DNA of 64,000 bases from Pseudonocardiaceae bacterium (GTDB taxonomy: Bacteria; Actinomycetota; Actinomycetes; Mycobacteriales; Pseudonocardiaceae): positions 1-64,000 of the forward strand of contig WHTH01000008.1 of assembly GCA_009377865.1 (NCBI GenBank), read 5' to 3'. This document shows positions 44,626 through 52,690 of this stretch, one piece after another. The translations under genes were made by a program, and so were the position numbers. The notes beneath the pieces are model-generated. The model worked only from the letters and a program-made list of their open reading frames with translations. It was not told the DNA's origin and ran no database searches. Within the stretch, counting starts at the first letter, position 1. Each line of letters opens with the position of its first letter.

Positions 44626-44712
44626 ATGGCGCCGGACTGGCATGGCTACCTGATGAGACGACTGGCCTCGCGACCCGCATTCTTCCCGTGGCCACGGGTG
44701 TCGGACCGATGA
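44626..44712 (+). CDS. possible leader peptide ORF (28 aa)
   Basis: ATG 44626 opens a 28-codon frame (MAPDWHGYLMRRLASRPAFF and on) whose stop TGA overlaps the ATG of the thioesterase gene (ATGA, 44709-44712). The tight overlap suggests translational coupling. Codon third positions are partly G/C rich. No clear ribosome binding site precedes it; a leaderless transcript from the adjacent TATAGAT is possible. Confidence 0.3.
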   Translation: MAPDWHGYLMRRLASRPAFFPWPRVSDR

Positions 44713-45494
44713 GCTTCATCGAGGCGACCGCCGTTGAGAAGAACGGCGACGAGGCGTACCACGCCCGGCTGCACCCGGACTGGTCGGTCGGACGGCGGCT
44801 GCACGGCGGCTACCTGGTGGCGACGGCAGTACGCGCGGCCGTCGCGAGCTGCGGCGAGAACACCCCCGATCCCGTTGCGGTGTCCGCGCAGTGCTTCCGC
44901 CCACCGCAGGTCGGACCGGCCCTGGTGCGGACCGAGACGCTCAAGCAGGGCCGGACGGTCGCCGTGGTCCGGGCAGTGCTCGAGCAGGAAGGCGTCGCAT
45001 GCCTGGAGGCGACGGTGAACGCCGGTACCCTCGCTGATGTCGCACCGACCTGGACCGACCCGCCGACCATGGATGATGGACCGGGCGACGACGCGGTCGA
45101 CGTCTCGGTGACACCCGGGGGTGAGGTCTTCCTGCTCAGCCGGGCCTGCGAGGTCTATCTGGATCCGACCGGCGCGGCATTCCTGTCCGCCTCGCGGGGC
45201 GAACCCAGGCTACGGTTGTGGGTCCGTCCTCGTGGTGAGCAGCCCGACCTGCTCTTCGCGCTGCTGGCCGGCGACATCTCGATGCCCACCACGTTCAACC
45301 TGGGAATGTTCGGCTGGACACCCACGGTGCAGCTCACCGCACTACTGCGGGCGCACCCGGCACCCGGCTGGTTGGCCATCTCGGTGGAGTCCCGCTCGGT
45401 GCACGGCGGGTGGTTCGACGAGGACGCCACGGTCACCGACTCGCGCGGCCGGATCGTCTGCCAGGCCCGCCAGCTCGCACTGACGCCCCGCTGA
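44709..45494 (+). CDS. acyl-CoA thioesterase-like double hot-dog protein
   Basis: A 261-aa TesB-like protein. HPDWSVGRRLHGGYLVATAVRAA is the first hot-dog half with the HGG motif. A second half ends SVESRSVHGGWFDEDATVTDSRGRIVCQARQLAL, where DSRGRIVCQARQ is typical of the family. Both hot-dog halves are present at normal length. The natural acyl-CoA is unknown. ATG 44709 gives a clean N-terminus. The position corresponds to Rv0499 before proC. Confidence 0.78.
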   Translation: MSFIEATAVEKNGDEAYHARLHPDWSVGRRLHGGYLVATAVRAAVASCGENTPDPVAVSAQCFRPPQVGPALVRTETLKQGRTVAVVRAVLEQEGVACLEATVNAGTLADVAPTWTDPPTMDDGPGDDAVDVSVTPGGEVFLLSRACEVYLDPTGAAFLSASRGEPRLRLWVRPRGEQPDLLFALLAGDISMPTTFNLGMFGWTPTVQLTALLRAHPAPGWLAISVESRSVHGGWFDEDATVTDSRGRIVCQARQLALTPR

Positions 45495-45572
45495 CGCCCC
45501 GCTGACACTCGTAGCCGTCCGGCCGTGCGGTGGACGCCGGTCGCGGGACGGGCTGTGGCACCCTGCGGTGCC

Positions 45573-46382
45573 ATGACCACGATCGCAGTCCTGGGCGCGG
45601 GCAAGATCGGCGAGGCACTGCTGTCCGGCCTGCTGGCGGCCGGTCGCAGCGCCGACGACCTCATGCTCACCGAGCGCTACCCCGAACGGGCCGCACAGCT
45701 GGAGCAGACCTACGCGGTGCGGGCGGTGGACATCGCCACCGCTGCTCGCGAGGCGGGCGTGCTCGTCGTCGCGGTCAAGCCGCAGGACATCGACCCGCTG
45801 CTGGCGGAGCTGGCGGGACTGATCGACGAGCGCACCCTGGTCGTCAGCCTGTGCGCGGGGCTGCCCACCGCGCTCTACGAGCGGCGGCTGCCCGACGGCG
45901 TGCCGGTCGTGCGGGTCATGCCGAACACCCCGATGCTCGTCGGTGAGGCGATGAGCGCCGTATCGGCGGGCCGCCACGCCTCCGAGGCCGACCTCGCGCT
46001 GGTGGAGGAACTGCTGGGCAGCGTCGGCAGGGTGCTGCGGGTGCCGGAGACGCAGCAGGACGCGGTGACGGCGCTGTCGGGCTCGGGTCCGGCGTACTTC
46101 TTCTACCTGGTGGAAGCCATGATCGACGCGGGCGTGCTGCTCGGGCTGCCGCGGCCGATGGTCACCGAGCTGATCACGCAGTCGGCGGTCGGCGCCGCGC
46201 AGATGCTCCGCGACTCCGGCGATCACCCGGTCTCGCTGCGTGAGGCGGTGACATCGCCGGCCGGTACGACGGTCATGGCTATCCGGGAGCTGGAGAACCA
46301 CGGTGTGCGGGCGGCACTGATCGCGGCGATCGAGGCGGCGCGGGACCGTTCGGTCGAGCTCGGGCGGGCGCACCACGACTGA
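45573..46382 (+). CDS. proC: pyrroline-5-carboxylate reductase
   Basis: A 269-aa enzyme for the last step of proline synthesis, NAD(P)H dependent. The Rossmann start IAVLGAGKIGEALLSGLLAAG, VLVVAVKPQDI, RVMPNTPMLVGEAMSA and the C-terminal SGSGPAYFFYLVEAMIDAGVLLGLPR with TSPAGTTVMAIRELE are all present. ATG 45573 removes a 16-codon upstream extension with no similarity. This is the Rv0500 position. Confidence 0.95.
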   Translation: MTTIAVLGAGKIGEALLSGLLAAGRSADDLMLTERYPERAAQLEQTYAVRAVDIATAAREAGVLVVAVKPQDIDPLLAELAGLIDERTLVVSLCAGLPTALYERRLPDGVPVVRVMPNTPMLVGEAMSAVSAGRHASEADLALVEELLGSVGRVLRVPETQQDAVTALSGSGPAYFFYLVEAMIDAGVLLGLPRPMVTELITQSAVGAAQMLRDSGDHPVSLREAVTSPAGTTVMAIRELENHGVRAALIAAIEAARDRSVELGRAHHD

Positions 46383-46526
46383 CCACCTGACCGCAGCCGC
46401 TACGACGAGCGGGGGAACGGGAGTCGCATGAGCCCCAGGTGTCCCGCTACCCTCACCCGAACATGAGCGTGCCGGCTCCGCGGGAGGGGAAGCCCTGCGG
46501 CGGGGCACGTGGTGAGGCGGTGAAGC

Positions 46527-46733
46527 ATGCCCACAAACGAGGAAGCCGACCCAGGCACGGTGCAGTTCCTCACGGTCGCCGAGGTGGCCGGGATGATGCG
46601 CGTGTCCAAGATGACGGTGTACCGGCTGGTGCACGCGGGTGAGCTACCGGCGGCGCGCGTCGGACGTTCGTTCCGGGTGCCCGAACACGCCGTGCACCGG
46701 TACCTCGAGAACGCCTTCTTCGACGCAGGCTGA
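46527..46733 (+). CDS. excisionase-like helix-turn-helix protein (BldC/Rv0500A type)
   Basis: A 68-aa MerR/excisionase-fold DNA-binding protein. LTVAEVAGMMRVSKMTVYRLVHAGELPAARVGRSFRVPEHAVHRYL (family pattern) covers nearly all of it. It matches the family of Streptomyces BldC and the mycobacterial Rv0500A, found between proC and the bS22 gene. BldC is a developmental regulator; the role here is inferred by family only. Confidence 0.88.
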   Translation: MPTNEEADPGTVQFLTVAEVAGMMRVSKMTVYRLVHAGELPAARVGRSFRVPEHAVHRYLENAFFDAG

Positions 46734-46788
46734 TGTCGACGGAGCTGAACTTCGGCGGGCTGATGTCGGCGCTAGCTGACTTCGGCGG
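46729..46788. repeat. 30-bp imperfect tandem duplication
   Basis: Two 30-bp units (46729-46758 and 46759-46788) both begin GCTGATGTCG and end ACTTCGGCGG. The first overlaps the stop codon of the HTH gene. The duplication lies in the leader of the bS22 gene. Confidence 0.75.
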
Positions 46789-46919
46789 CGCTGCGGCACC
46801 GGCTGTCCGACACCGCCCGGGCTGCCGGTAGTCTTGGCGACGGTTCGTGCCCACAGCGCCCGCTGGCGGGCCGCCTCCCAGGCTGCGACCCGATGACGAC
46901 CACGCGAGGAGGGCCGAGC

Positions 46920-47021
46920 ATGGGCTCGGTGATCAAGAAGCGCCGCAAGCGAATGTCCAAGAAGAAGCACCGCAAGCTGCTGCGCAGGACCCGCGTCCAG
47001 CGGCGCAAACTGGGCAAGTAA
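46920..47021 (+). CDS. 30S ribosomal protein bS22 (AURKAIP1/COX24 domain, 33 aa)
   Basis: A 33-residue, extremely basic peptide starting [19 protein letters not shown] and ending RVQRRKLGK. This is the actinobacterial bS22 seen in mycobacterial ribosome structures, encoded after proC and the HTH gene (Rv0500B position). GAGGAGGGCC precedes the ATG. It binds near the decoding centre of the small subunit (family knowledge). It is easily missed by gene callers because of its size. Confidence 0.92.
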
Positions 47022-47158
47022 CACCCCGCCGGTCGGGATCGGGATGCCGGTCCCGGCCATCGGCATCTGATGTCGGGTTCACCCCCGGCTGCCGGTACCG
47101 GTGCCGATGCCCGCAGCCGTAGCCTGTCGGCAGTGTCGCGCATGCTGTAGGGAGCCAC

Positions 47159-48196
47159 GTGTCACCGTCCACCGTTCTCGTGACCGGCGTCAGCCGGTTC
47201 TTCGGCGGGAATCTCGCTGCTCGGCTGGCTGCTGATCCGAGTATCGAGCGCGTCCTCGGCGTCGACACGGTGCCGCCGAGTGGTGAGCTGCAGCGCCGGA
47301 TGGGGCGTGTGGAGTTCGTTCGTGCCGACATCCGCAACCCGTTGATCGCAAAGGTCATCTCCACCGCCAAGGTTGACACCGTGGTGCACGCCGCGGTGAG
47401 CGCGAACCCGCGGGAGGCGGGCGGGCGCGGCACGATGAAGGAGATGAACGTCATCGGCACGATGCAGCTGCTCGCTGCATGCCAGCAGTCGATGGGGGTG
47501 TCGCGGCTGGTGGTCAAGTCGACCAGCGCCGTCTACGGCACGGGTCCCCGCGATCCTGCGCTGTTCACCGAGGAGAACGAGCCGAAGGCGGAGTCGTCGT
47601 CCGGGTACGCCAAGGATTCGGTGGAGATCGAGGGTTATGTCCGGGGTTTCGCTCGCCGTCGCGACGATGTCGACGTGACGATCCTGCGGTTCGCCAACTT
47701 CATCGGCCCGCGCATCGAGACCGTGCTCACCCGGTACTTCGCGCTCCCGCTGGTACCGACCGTGCTCGGCTACGACGCCCGGCTGCAACTGCTGCACGAG
47801 GAGGACGCGCTCGCGGTGCTGCAGCGGGCTGTTAGCCAGCGGCTTCCCGGAGTGTTCAACGTGGGCGGTGATGGCGTGCTGCTGCTGTCGCAGGCGATCC
47901 GGCGGGCCGGGCGGATACCCGTCCCGGTTCCCGAACCGGGGGTGTCTGCGGTTGCGAGGCTGTTCCGCAATGCCCGGCTGGTGGATTTCTCCCCCGAGCA
48001 GACCCGCTTCCTGAACTTCGGTCGAGTGCTCGATACGGCGAAGCTGCGCACGGAGTTCGGCTTCTCGCCGCGCTGGACGACGGCGCAAGCCTTCGAGGAC
48101 TACGTGCGCGGCCGGGTGCGGCGCCCGACGATCGACCCGGAGCGGGTGGCCGCGGTCGAGCGCGGGGTGCTCGACCTGGCCGCCCAGTTGCGCTGA
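47159..48196 (+). CDS. NAD-dependent epimerase/dehydratase (GalE2-like)
   Basis: A 345-aa extended SDR. The cofactor loop is VLVTGVSRFFGGNLAARLA (GxxxFxG variant), with DTVVHAAVSANPREAGG, VVKSTSAVYG and the Tyr-Lys pair GYAKDSVE. This is the group annotated galE2 in mycobacteria (Rv0501), next to bS22 and the acyltransferase. Sugar substrate is not established, so galE is not assigned. GTG 47159 directly starts the Rossmann strand. Confidence 0.85.
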   Translation: MSPSTVLVTGVSRFFGGNLAARLAADPSIERVLGVDTVPPSGELQRRMGRVEFVRADIRNPLIAKVISTAKVDTVVHAAVSANPREAGGRGTMKEMNVIGTMQLLAACQQSMGVSRLVVKSTSAVYGTGPRDPALFTEENEPKAESSSGYAKDSVEIEGYVRGFARRRDDVDVTILRFANFIGPRIETVLTRYFALPLVPTVLGYDARLQLLHEEDALAVLQRAVSQRLPGVFNVGGDGVLLLSQAIRRAGRIPVPVPEPGVSAVARLFRNARLVDFSPEQTRFLNFGRVLDTAKLRTEFGFSPRWTTAQAFEDYVRGRVRRPTIDPERVAAVERGVLDLAAQLR

Positions 48197-48209
48197 GACG
48201 AGGTTGCCG

Positions 48210-49238
48210 ATGCGCGAAGCCCGCGTGATCCCACTGCACCGGTCCGATCCAGCCGGGGCCGCCGAGTCCAGTGACGGGAGCTTACCGCCCGACCCGTCGG
48301 CGGGACGGGAGTCAGTAGTTGGCGCTGATCCCGCCGCCGGATCTGATTCCGCCGAGGTTGATCCAGCAGAGGTTGAGCTAGCCGAAGTTGAGCTAGCACA
48401 GTGGGAGCAGCAACTGGCCGAGTTGCTGGCTTTCCTGCGGCGGCGGGTGACCGGCGACTACGACATCGACGAGTTCGGATTCGACGCCGAGCTGACCGAC
48501 CACATGCTGCTCCCGATGCTGCGGCCGCTCTACCGGTCATGGTTTCGGGTGCAGACCATCGGGATGCATCGAGTTCCTGACACGGGTGGTGCGCTCGTGG
48601 TGGCCAACCACTCCGGAACGCTGCCGCTGGACGCCTTGATGACGACGGTGGCGCTGCGGGAGGACCATCCGGCGGGCCGGCACCTGCGGATGCTCGGTGC
48701 CGATCTGGTGTTCAGCACCCCGATGCTCGGATCAGTGGCGCGCAAGGCCGGGCACACTCTGGCGTGCAACCCCGACGCGGAGCGGTTGCTCAATTCCGGG
48801 GAGCTCGCCGGGGTCTGGCCGGAGGGGTTCAAGGGCATCGGGAAGAACTACCGCGATCGGTACAAGCTGCAGCGCTTCGGCCGCGGCGGGTTCGTGTCCG
48901 CCGCACTGCGCACCGGTACGCCGATCATCCCCTGCTCCATCGTCGGCGCCGAGGAGATCTACCCGATGCTCGGGGACATCAAGCCGCTGGCCCGGCTGCT
49001 CGGAGCGCCATACTTCCCGGTCACGCCGCTGTTCCCGTGGTTCGGTCCGCTCGGCATGATCCCGCTGCCGTCGAAGTGGTACATCGAGTTCGGCGAGCCG
49101 ATCTACACCGACTCCTACGAGCCGGGTGCAGCCGAGGATCCGATGCTGGTGTTCAACCTGACAGACCAGGTGCGAGAGACCATCCAGCAGACCCTCTACC
49201 GGCTGCTCACACAGCGCCGCAACCCATTCTTCGGCTGA
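48210..49238 (+). CDS. lysophospholipid acyltransferase family protein
   Basis: A 342-aa PlsC-like acyltransferase. The HxxxxD motif is in VVANHSGTLPLDAL and the PEG motif in GVWPEGFKGIGK. An acidic N-terminal region with direct repeats (AEVDPAEVELAEVELA) precedes the enzyme domain. It would acylate a glycerolipid or related lipid at the membrane. The position is that of Rv0502. ATG 48210 is used; TTG 48204 is a possible longer start. Confidence 0.85.
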   Translation: MREARVIPLHRSDPAGAAESSDGSLPPDPSAGRESVVGADPAAGSDSAEVDPAEVELAEVELAQWEQQLAELLAFLRRRVTGDYDIDEFGFDAELTDHMLLPMLRPLYRSWFRVQTIGMHRVPDTGGALVVANHSGTLPLDALMTTVALREDHPAGRHLRMLGADLVFSTPMLGSVARKAGHTLACNPDAERLLNSGELAGVWPEGFKGIGKNYRDRYKLQRFGRGGFVSAALRTGTPIIPCSIVGAEEIYPMLGDIKPLARLLGAPYFPVTPLFPWFGPLGMIPLPSKWYIEFGEPIYTDSYEPGAAEDPMLVFNLTDQVRETIQQTLYRLLTQRRNPFFG

Positions 49239-49259
49239 CACGCGCGGGCTTGATGGGGG

Positions 49260-50249
49260 TCAGGGGGAGGTGCGCTCGCGACGGCGGTAGGCAAGGCCGG
49301 CGGCCACGGCTCCCGCCAACGCACCCGCGCCGAGCACCGAGGGCACTCCGATCCGGGCGGCCTTGCGACCGGTCCGGAAGTCGCGGATCTCCCACCCGCG
49401 GGCACGGGCGGTATCACGCAGGTCGGCGTCCGGATTCACCGCGATGGCCGTGCCCACGACCGTGAGCATCGGCACGTCACTGGACGAGTCGGAGTAGGCG
49501 GTGCAGCGCCGCAGGTCGAGGCCCTCCTTGGCGGCCAGCGCCCGTACCGCCTGTGCCTTGGCACCGCCGTGCAGGATGTCGCCGACCAGGCGGCCGGTGT
49601 AGACACCGTCGGCGCTCTCGGCGACGGTGCCCAGCGCCCCGGTCAGCCCCAGCCGCCGCGCGATGATCATCGCGAGCTCTACCGGGGTGGCCGTCACCAG
49701 CCATACCTGCTGGCCGGCCGCGAGGTGCAGCTGCGCCAGTGCACGGGTGCCGGACCAGATCCGGTCGACCATCAGCTCGTCGTAGATGTCCTCACCGAGC
49801 TCGACGAACTCGGCCGTGGGTCGCCCGGCGACGAAGGACAGCGCCTGCTCCCGGTGGGCCTGGATCTCATCCTGGTCGAGTTCACGGCCGCCCACTCGGA
49901 ACTTGACCTGCTGCCAGGCGAACGAGACCAGGTCTCCGGTGTTGATGAACTTCCTGGCCGCCATCCCGCGGGCGAAATGGAAGATCGACGCGCCCCGCAT
50001 CATGGTGTTGTCGACGTCGAAGAAGGCCGCCGCGGTGAGGTCCGGCGGTATCGCCAGCGCCTCCTCCACCTCGGCTACCGCGACACCCGCCAGGGCTGCC
50101 TCCGCCGAAGCCTCGCCGGCCACCGCAGCCCGCGCCACCCGGTCCTCCCGGGTCTCCTTGTGACGCCGTCGTGGCACTGGTCGCCGCCTTCGGACTACAC
50201 GCTCGAGGTTCGGTGTCCGGATCCCCAACGAGGGGGTCACCCACGCCAT
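49260..50249 (-). CDS. HAD-family phosphatase (SerB1-like)
   Basis: A 329-aa HAD hydrolase, subfamily IB. The nucleophile motif [22 protein letters not shown] lies near residue 75, [12 protein letters not shown] carries motif II, and [11 protein letters not shown] is motif III/IV. A basic N-terminal region ([11 protein letters not shown]) and a C-terminal hydrophobic segment ([16 protein letters not shown]) suggest membrane association. The group is annotated SerB1 (Rv0505c); activity on phosphoserine is not proven. ATG 50249 avoids the hairpin at 50274-50312. Confidence 0.82.
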   Translation of the reverse strand: MAWVTPSLGIRTPNLERVVRRRRPVPRRRHKETREDRVARAAVAGEASAEAALAGVAVAEVEEALAIPPDLTAAAFFDVDNTMMRGASIFHFARGMAARKFINTGDLVSFAWQQVKFRVGGRELDQDEIQAHREQALSFVAGRPTAEFVELGEDIYDELMVDRIWSGTRALAQLHLAAGQQVWLVTATPVELAMIIARRLGLTGALGTVAESADGVYTGRLVGDILHGGAKAQAVRALAAKEGLDLRRCTAYSDSSSDVPMLTVVGTAIAVNPDADLRDTARARGWEIRDFRTGRKAARIGVPSVLGAGALAGAVAAGLAYRRRERTSP

Positions 50250-50273
50250 CCAGCGTAGCGATCCCGCTACGAC

Positions 50274-50312
50274 GTGAGCAGCCACCGTCAGCTGGCGACG
50301 GTGGCTGCTCAC
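50274..50312. terminator. 16-bp perfect hairpin between minus-strand genes
   Basis: GTGAGCAGCCACCGTC (50274-50289) pairs perfectly with GACGGTGGCTGCTCAC (50297-50312) across a 7-nt loop. It is placed just after the DUF5667 gene stop and before the HAD gene start. No T tract follows on the minus strand, so termination may be factor assisted. Confidence 0.7.
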
Positions 50313-50320
50313 GAGAAAAC

Positions 50321-51571
50321 TCAGCGGGGCTCGGGCCCATCCGGGCTCGACGGTGGCGCCGACATGTCCGGCAGCAGCGGAAGCGGCAACAGTGGTGACC
50401 GCGGGTCGGACGGCGGATCATCCCGCTCGGGCCACCCCGGCCGGTCCTCGCGGTCTTCCAACCGGTCTTCCAACCGGTCTTCCCGGTCGGGGTTCGGGAC
50501 GATGTCGCGCAGGCCGGGTCGCTCGGAGTCCTGCTCCTCGGGTGTCGGGGTGGTGCTCGGTGCTGCTGTCGAACCGTCCGGGGTGGCCGGCGCAGCAGTC
50601 TCCGGGGCCGGGGCCAGCGGTTCGGCTGATGCGGCATCGTCGAGCTCGCCGGGAACGCAGGAGTCCTCGGCGGGCAACGGTCCGAGGCTGTCGCTCGCCC
50701 CCGACGTGATGCTCTGGCAGCCGGCCCGATCCTGCAGCGCATCGGCGCGCTGCTGCACCTCGTCGAGCAGGGCGGCCGAACTCGTGATCCTGCCGCCGGC
50801 ATCGGCCGGCAGCGCTGCCCGGACGTCGTCGAGCCGCTCCTGCTGCAGGTCGGCCCAGCCGTCCAGCGACGACAGCATGCCGACGTCACCGAAGGCCGCG
50901 ACCCCGGTGAGTAGCCGGGTGCCCACAATCGTGTCGGCATCGAAGTCATCGAGAGCCGCGAGGAGCTGCGCTGTGCCGGAACCCCAGGTGCCGCCGGCGT
51001 CGGCCGCCGCAGCCAGCTGCTCGATCTCGCCGATCCTCGCCGTGGCGAACTCCAGGTGCTTGAGCGCCTTGGACTGGTCACCGAAGGTCATGCCCAGCTC
51101 TGCCGACTCGGTACTGCGCTTGAAGGCATACAGCGCATCTCCGGGTACCGCGTCCCGCGACAGCAGCAGGCTCATCCCGGACAGTGACATGAGCAGGCAC
51201 AGTGCAGCCGCGGCGGTCGCCATCATACGGCCGCGGGCCTCGGCCACCGCCGACGTGCGCTTCGCGTGACGTCCGCCCCGACGCGATGTCCCGCCGCGCG
51301 CCGGCATCGGTGTCACCTGGCCGTCGCCGCCGGAGTCACGGCCGACCGACGCGGCGCCGGCCATCACCCGGCTGCGCATCCGGTCGACCTCGTCGCCAGT
51401 GGGCGCAGCTGCGTCTCCCGTCTCGCGCAGCGCCGCTGCGATGGCGAGTTCGCGCTCCCTCGTGTGGTCGGCCACCTCGCGCACGCCACTGTCGACGGCC
51501 CGTGCGAACCCATCGTGGCACCCTCCCTCGTCGGGAGCGCGAGCTGCAGACCTGCGCGTCGTCCTCACCAC
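50321..51571 (-). CDS. DUF5667 protein, probable anti-sigma or sigma-associated membrane protein
   Basis: A 416-aa protein. The N-terminal region has [18 protein letters not shown] and a basic segment. One membrane helix ([23 protein letters not shown]) follows, then the DUF5667 region starting [19 protein letters not shown]. The tail is Pro/Asp/Glu-rich with [14 protein letters not shown] repeats. DUF5667 proteins are typically encoded beside a BldN-type sigma factor, and that gene lies 124 bp upstream on the same strand. GTG 51571 has GGAGGGGG in front. Confidence 0.75.
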   Translation of the reverse strand: MVRTTRRSAARAPDEGGCHDGFARAVDSGVREVADHTRERELAIAAALRETGDAAAPTGDEVDRMRSRVMAGAASVGRDSGGDGQVTPMPARGGTSRRGGRHAKRTSAVAEARGRMMATAAAALCLLMSLSGMSLLLSRDAVPGDALYAFKRSTESAELGMTFGDQSKALKHLEFATARIGEIEQLAAAADAGGTWGSGTAQLLAALDDFDADTIVGTRLLTGVAAFGDVGMLSSLDGWADLQQERLDDVRAALPADAGGRITSSAALLDEVQQRADALQDRAGCQSITSGASDSLGPLPAEDSCVPGELDDAASAEPLAPAPETAAPATPDGSTAAPSTTPTPEEQDSERPGLRDIVPNPDREDRLEDRLEDREDRPGWPERDDPPSDPRSPLLPLPLLPDMSAPPSSPDGPEPR

Positions 51572-51695
51572 CTTCGACCCCCTCCTTCTCCTCGATGAGA
51601 GAAACGAGCGGCGGTCGCCCGGGTTACGCGGCCGGGACCGGCGATTCCGCGAGTGCCGGCGCCCGGCACTGCCGCGGCTGGGGTCATCCCGGGGT

Positions 51696-52361
51696 TCACC
51701 GCAAACCATCCGGCAGAAGCTGGGCCAGTCGCCTGATGGCGCGGTGTTGCAGCGCCTTGATCGCTCCCTCGTTGCGGTCCATCAGCTCGGCCGTCTCGGC
51801 GACCGAGAGACCCTGCAGGAACCGGAGCATGACGCACTCCTGCTGGTCGGCGCCGAGCTGTTCGACGCAGCGCAGTAGCTCGGCGCTCGTCGCGTCGGCG
51901 AGCACTTGGTGTTCTGGGCCGCGGTCGATGCTGCGCGACTCGACGATCTCCGCGGTGGCGACCTCGAGCCGGTACCGGCTGGACTTGACGTGATCGAGCA
52001 CGAGGTTGCGTGCGATGGTGACGAACCACGCCCCGACGTCGCGACCCTGGTAGCTCACCGTGGAGATCCGGCGCAGCGCGCGCAGGAACGTCTCGCTGGT
52101 GAGGTCCTCGGCGAGCGACCGATCGCTGACGCGGAACAGCACGTAGCGGAACACGACGTCGACATAGCGGTCGTAGAGCCGGCCGAACGCGCCGTGGTCG
52201 CCGTCCTGCGCGGCGTGGACGAGGTCCCACGCGGTGGTGTCGACGCCCTCGTCGTTGTCTGGCTCTCCCGCGCCGGCGACTGGTTCCCCGCGACCCTCGA
52301 CCTGTTCGGGGGTGCGGGGAGCAGGCATCAGGTGCGATGTCAAGCGAGTGGTGGCGCTCAC
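51696..52361 (-). CDS. ECF/BldN-type RNA polymerase sigma factor
   Basis: A 221-aa sigma-70 family protein. Region 2 is GAFGRLYDRYVDVVFRYVLFRVSD..AEDLTSETFLRALRR, and region 4 is VMLRFLQGLSVAETAELMDRNEGAIKALQHRAIRRL. It has an acidic N-terminal stretch of about 45 aa. GTG 52361 follows GAGGAGGCGG, a good ribosome binding site, and was preferred to a much longer frame. The partner DUF5667 gene suggests control by a membrane-bound protein, as in BldN-RsbN of Streptomyces. Confidence 0.85.
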   Translation of the reverse strand: MSATTRLTSHLMPAPRTPEQVEGRGEPVAGAGEPDNDEGVDTTAWDLVHAAQDGDHGAFGRLYDRYVDVVFRYVLFRVSDRSLAEDLTSETFLRALRRISTVSYQGRDVGAWFVTIARNLVLDHVKSSRYRLEVATAEIVESRSIDRGPEHQVLADATSAELLRCVEQLGADQQECVMLRFLQGLSVAETAELMDRNEGAIKALQHRAIRRLAQLLPDGLR

Positions 52362-52690
52362 GACGCGGCCGCCTCCTCGGGACCGCCCGCTCGGCGGTCC
52401 CGCGTCGGTGGTCGCCCGCTGGTGCGGATCGACCATCCCGGTTGCGGCATCAGCCACTCCCTCGTCTCTCTGCACCTGCCGTGCGCGCCCGCGCGGCCGG
52501 TACGGCGCCGACAGCATACGGGCGAGCGGTGCGCGAACCTACCCGCCCGGCGCAACGGCCGCCCGTTCGAAGATGCACCGACGGTGTCGCCGCGGCGGCC
52601 ACTCTCCCGCCGGCTGACGATGATGGCTGCTGGAAGGTGCGATGTGCGCGTGTCACACTGGCCGCTGAACTTCGCCCGGCAGGAGGTCGG
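52362..52690. other. divergent intergenic region, sigma factor and acyl-CoA synthetase
   Basis: No gene is supported in these 329 bp; long frames on both strands are shadows. The last 10 bp carry AGGAGG for the synthetase. I could not identify a convincing promoter pair by eye. Confidence 0.5.

Noticed and set aside
50250-50312. Longer N-terminus of the HAD phosphatase starting at 50312
   Set aside because: The extension reads through one arm and the loop of a perfect hairpin that looks like a transcription terminator.
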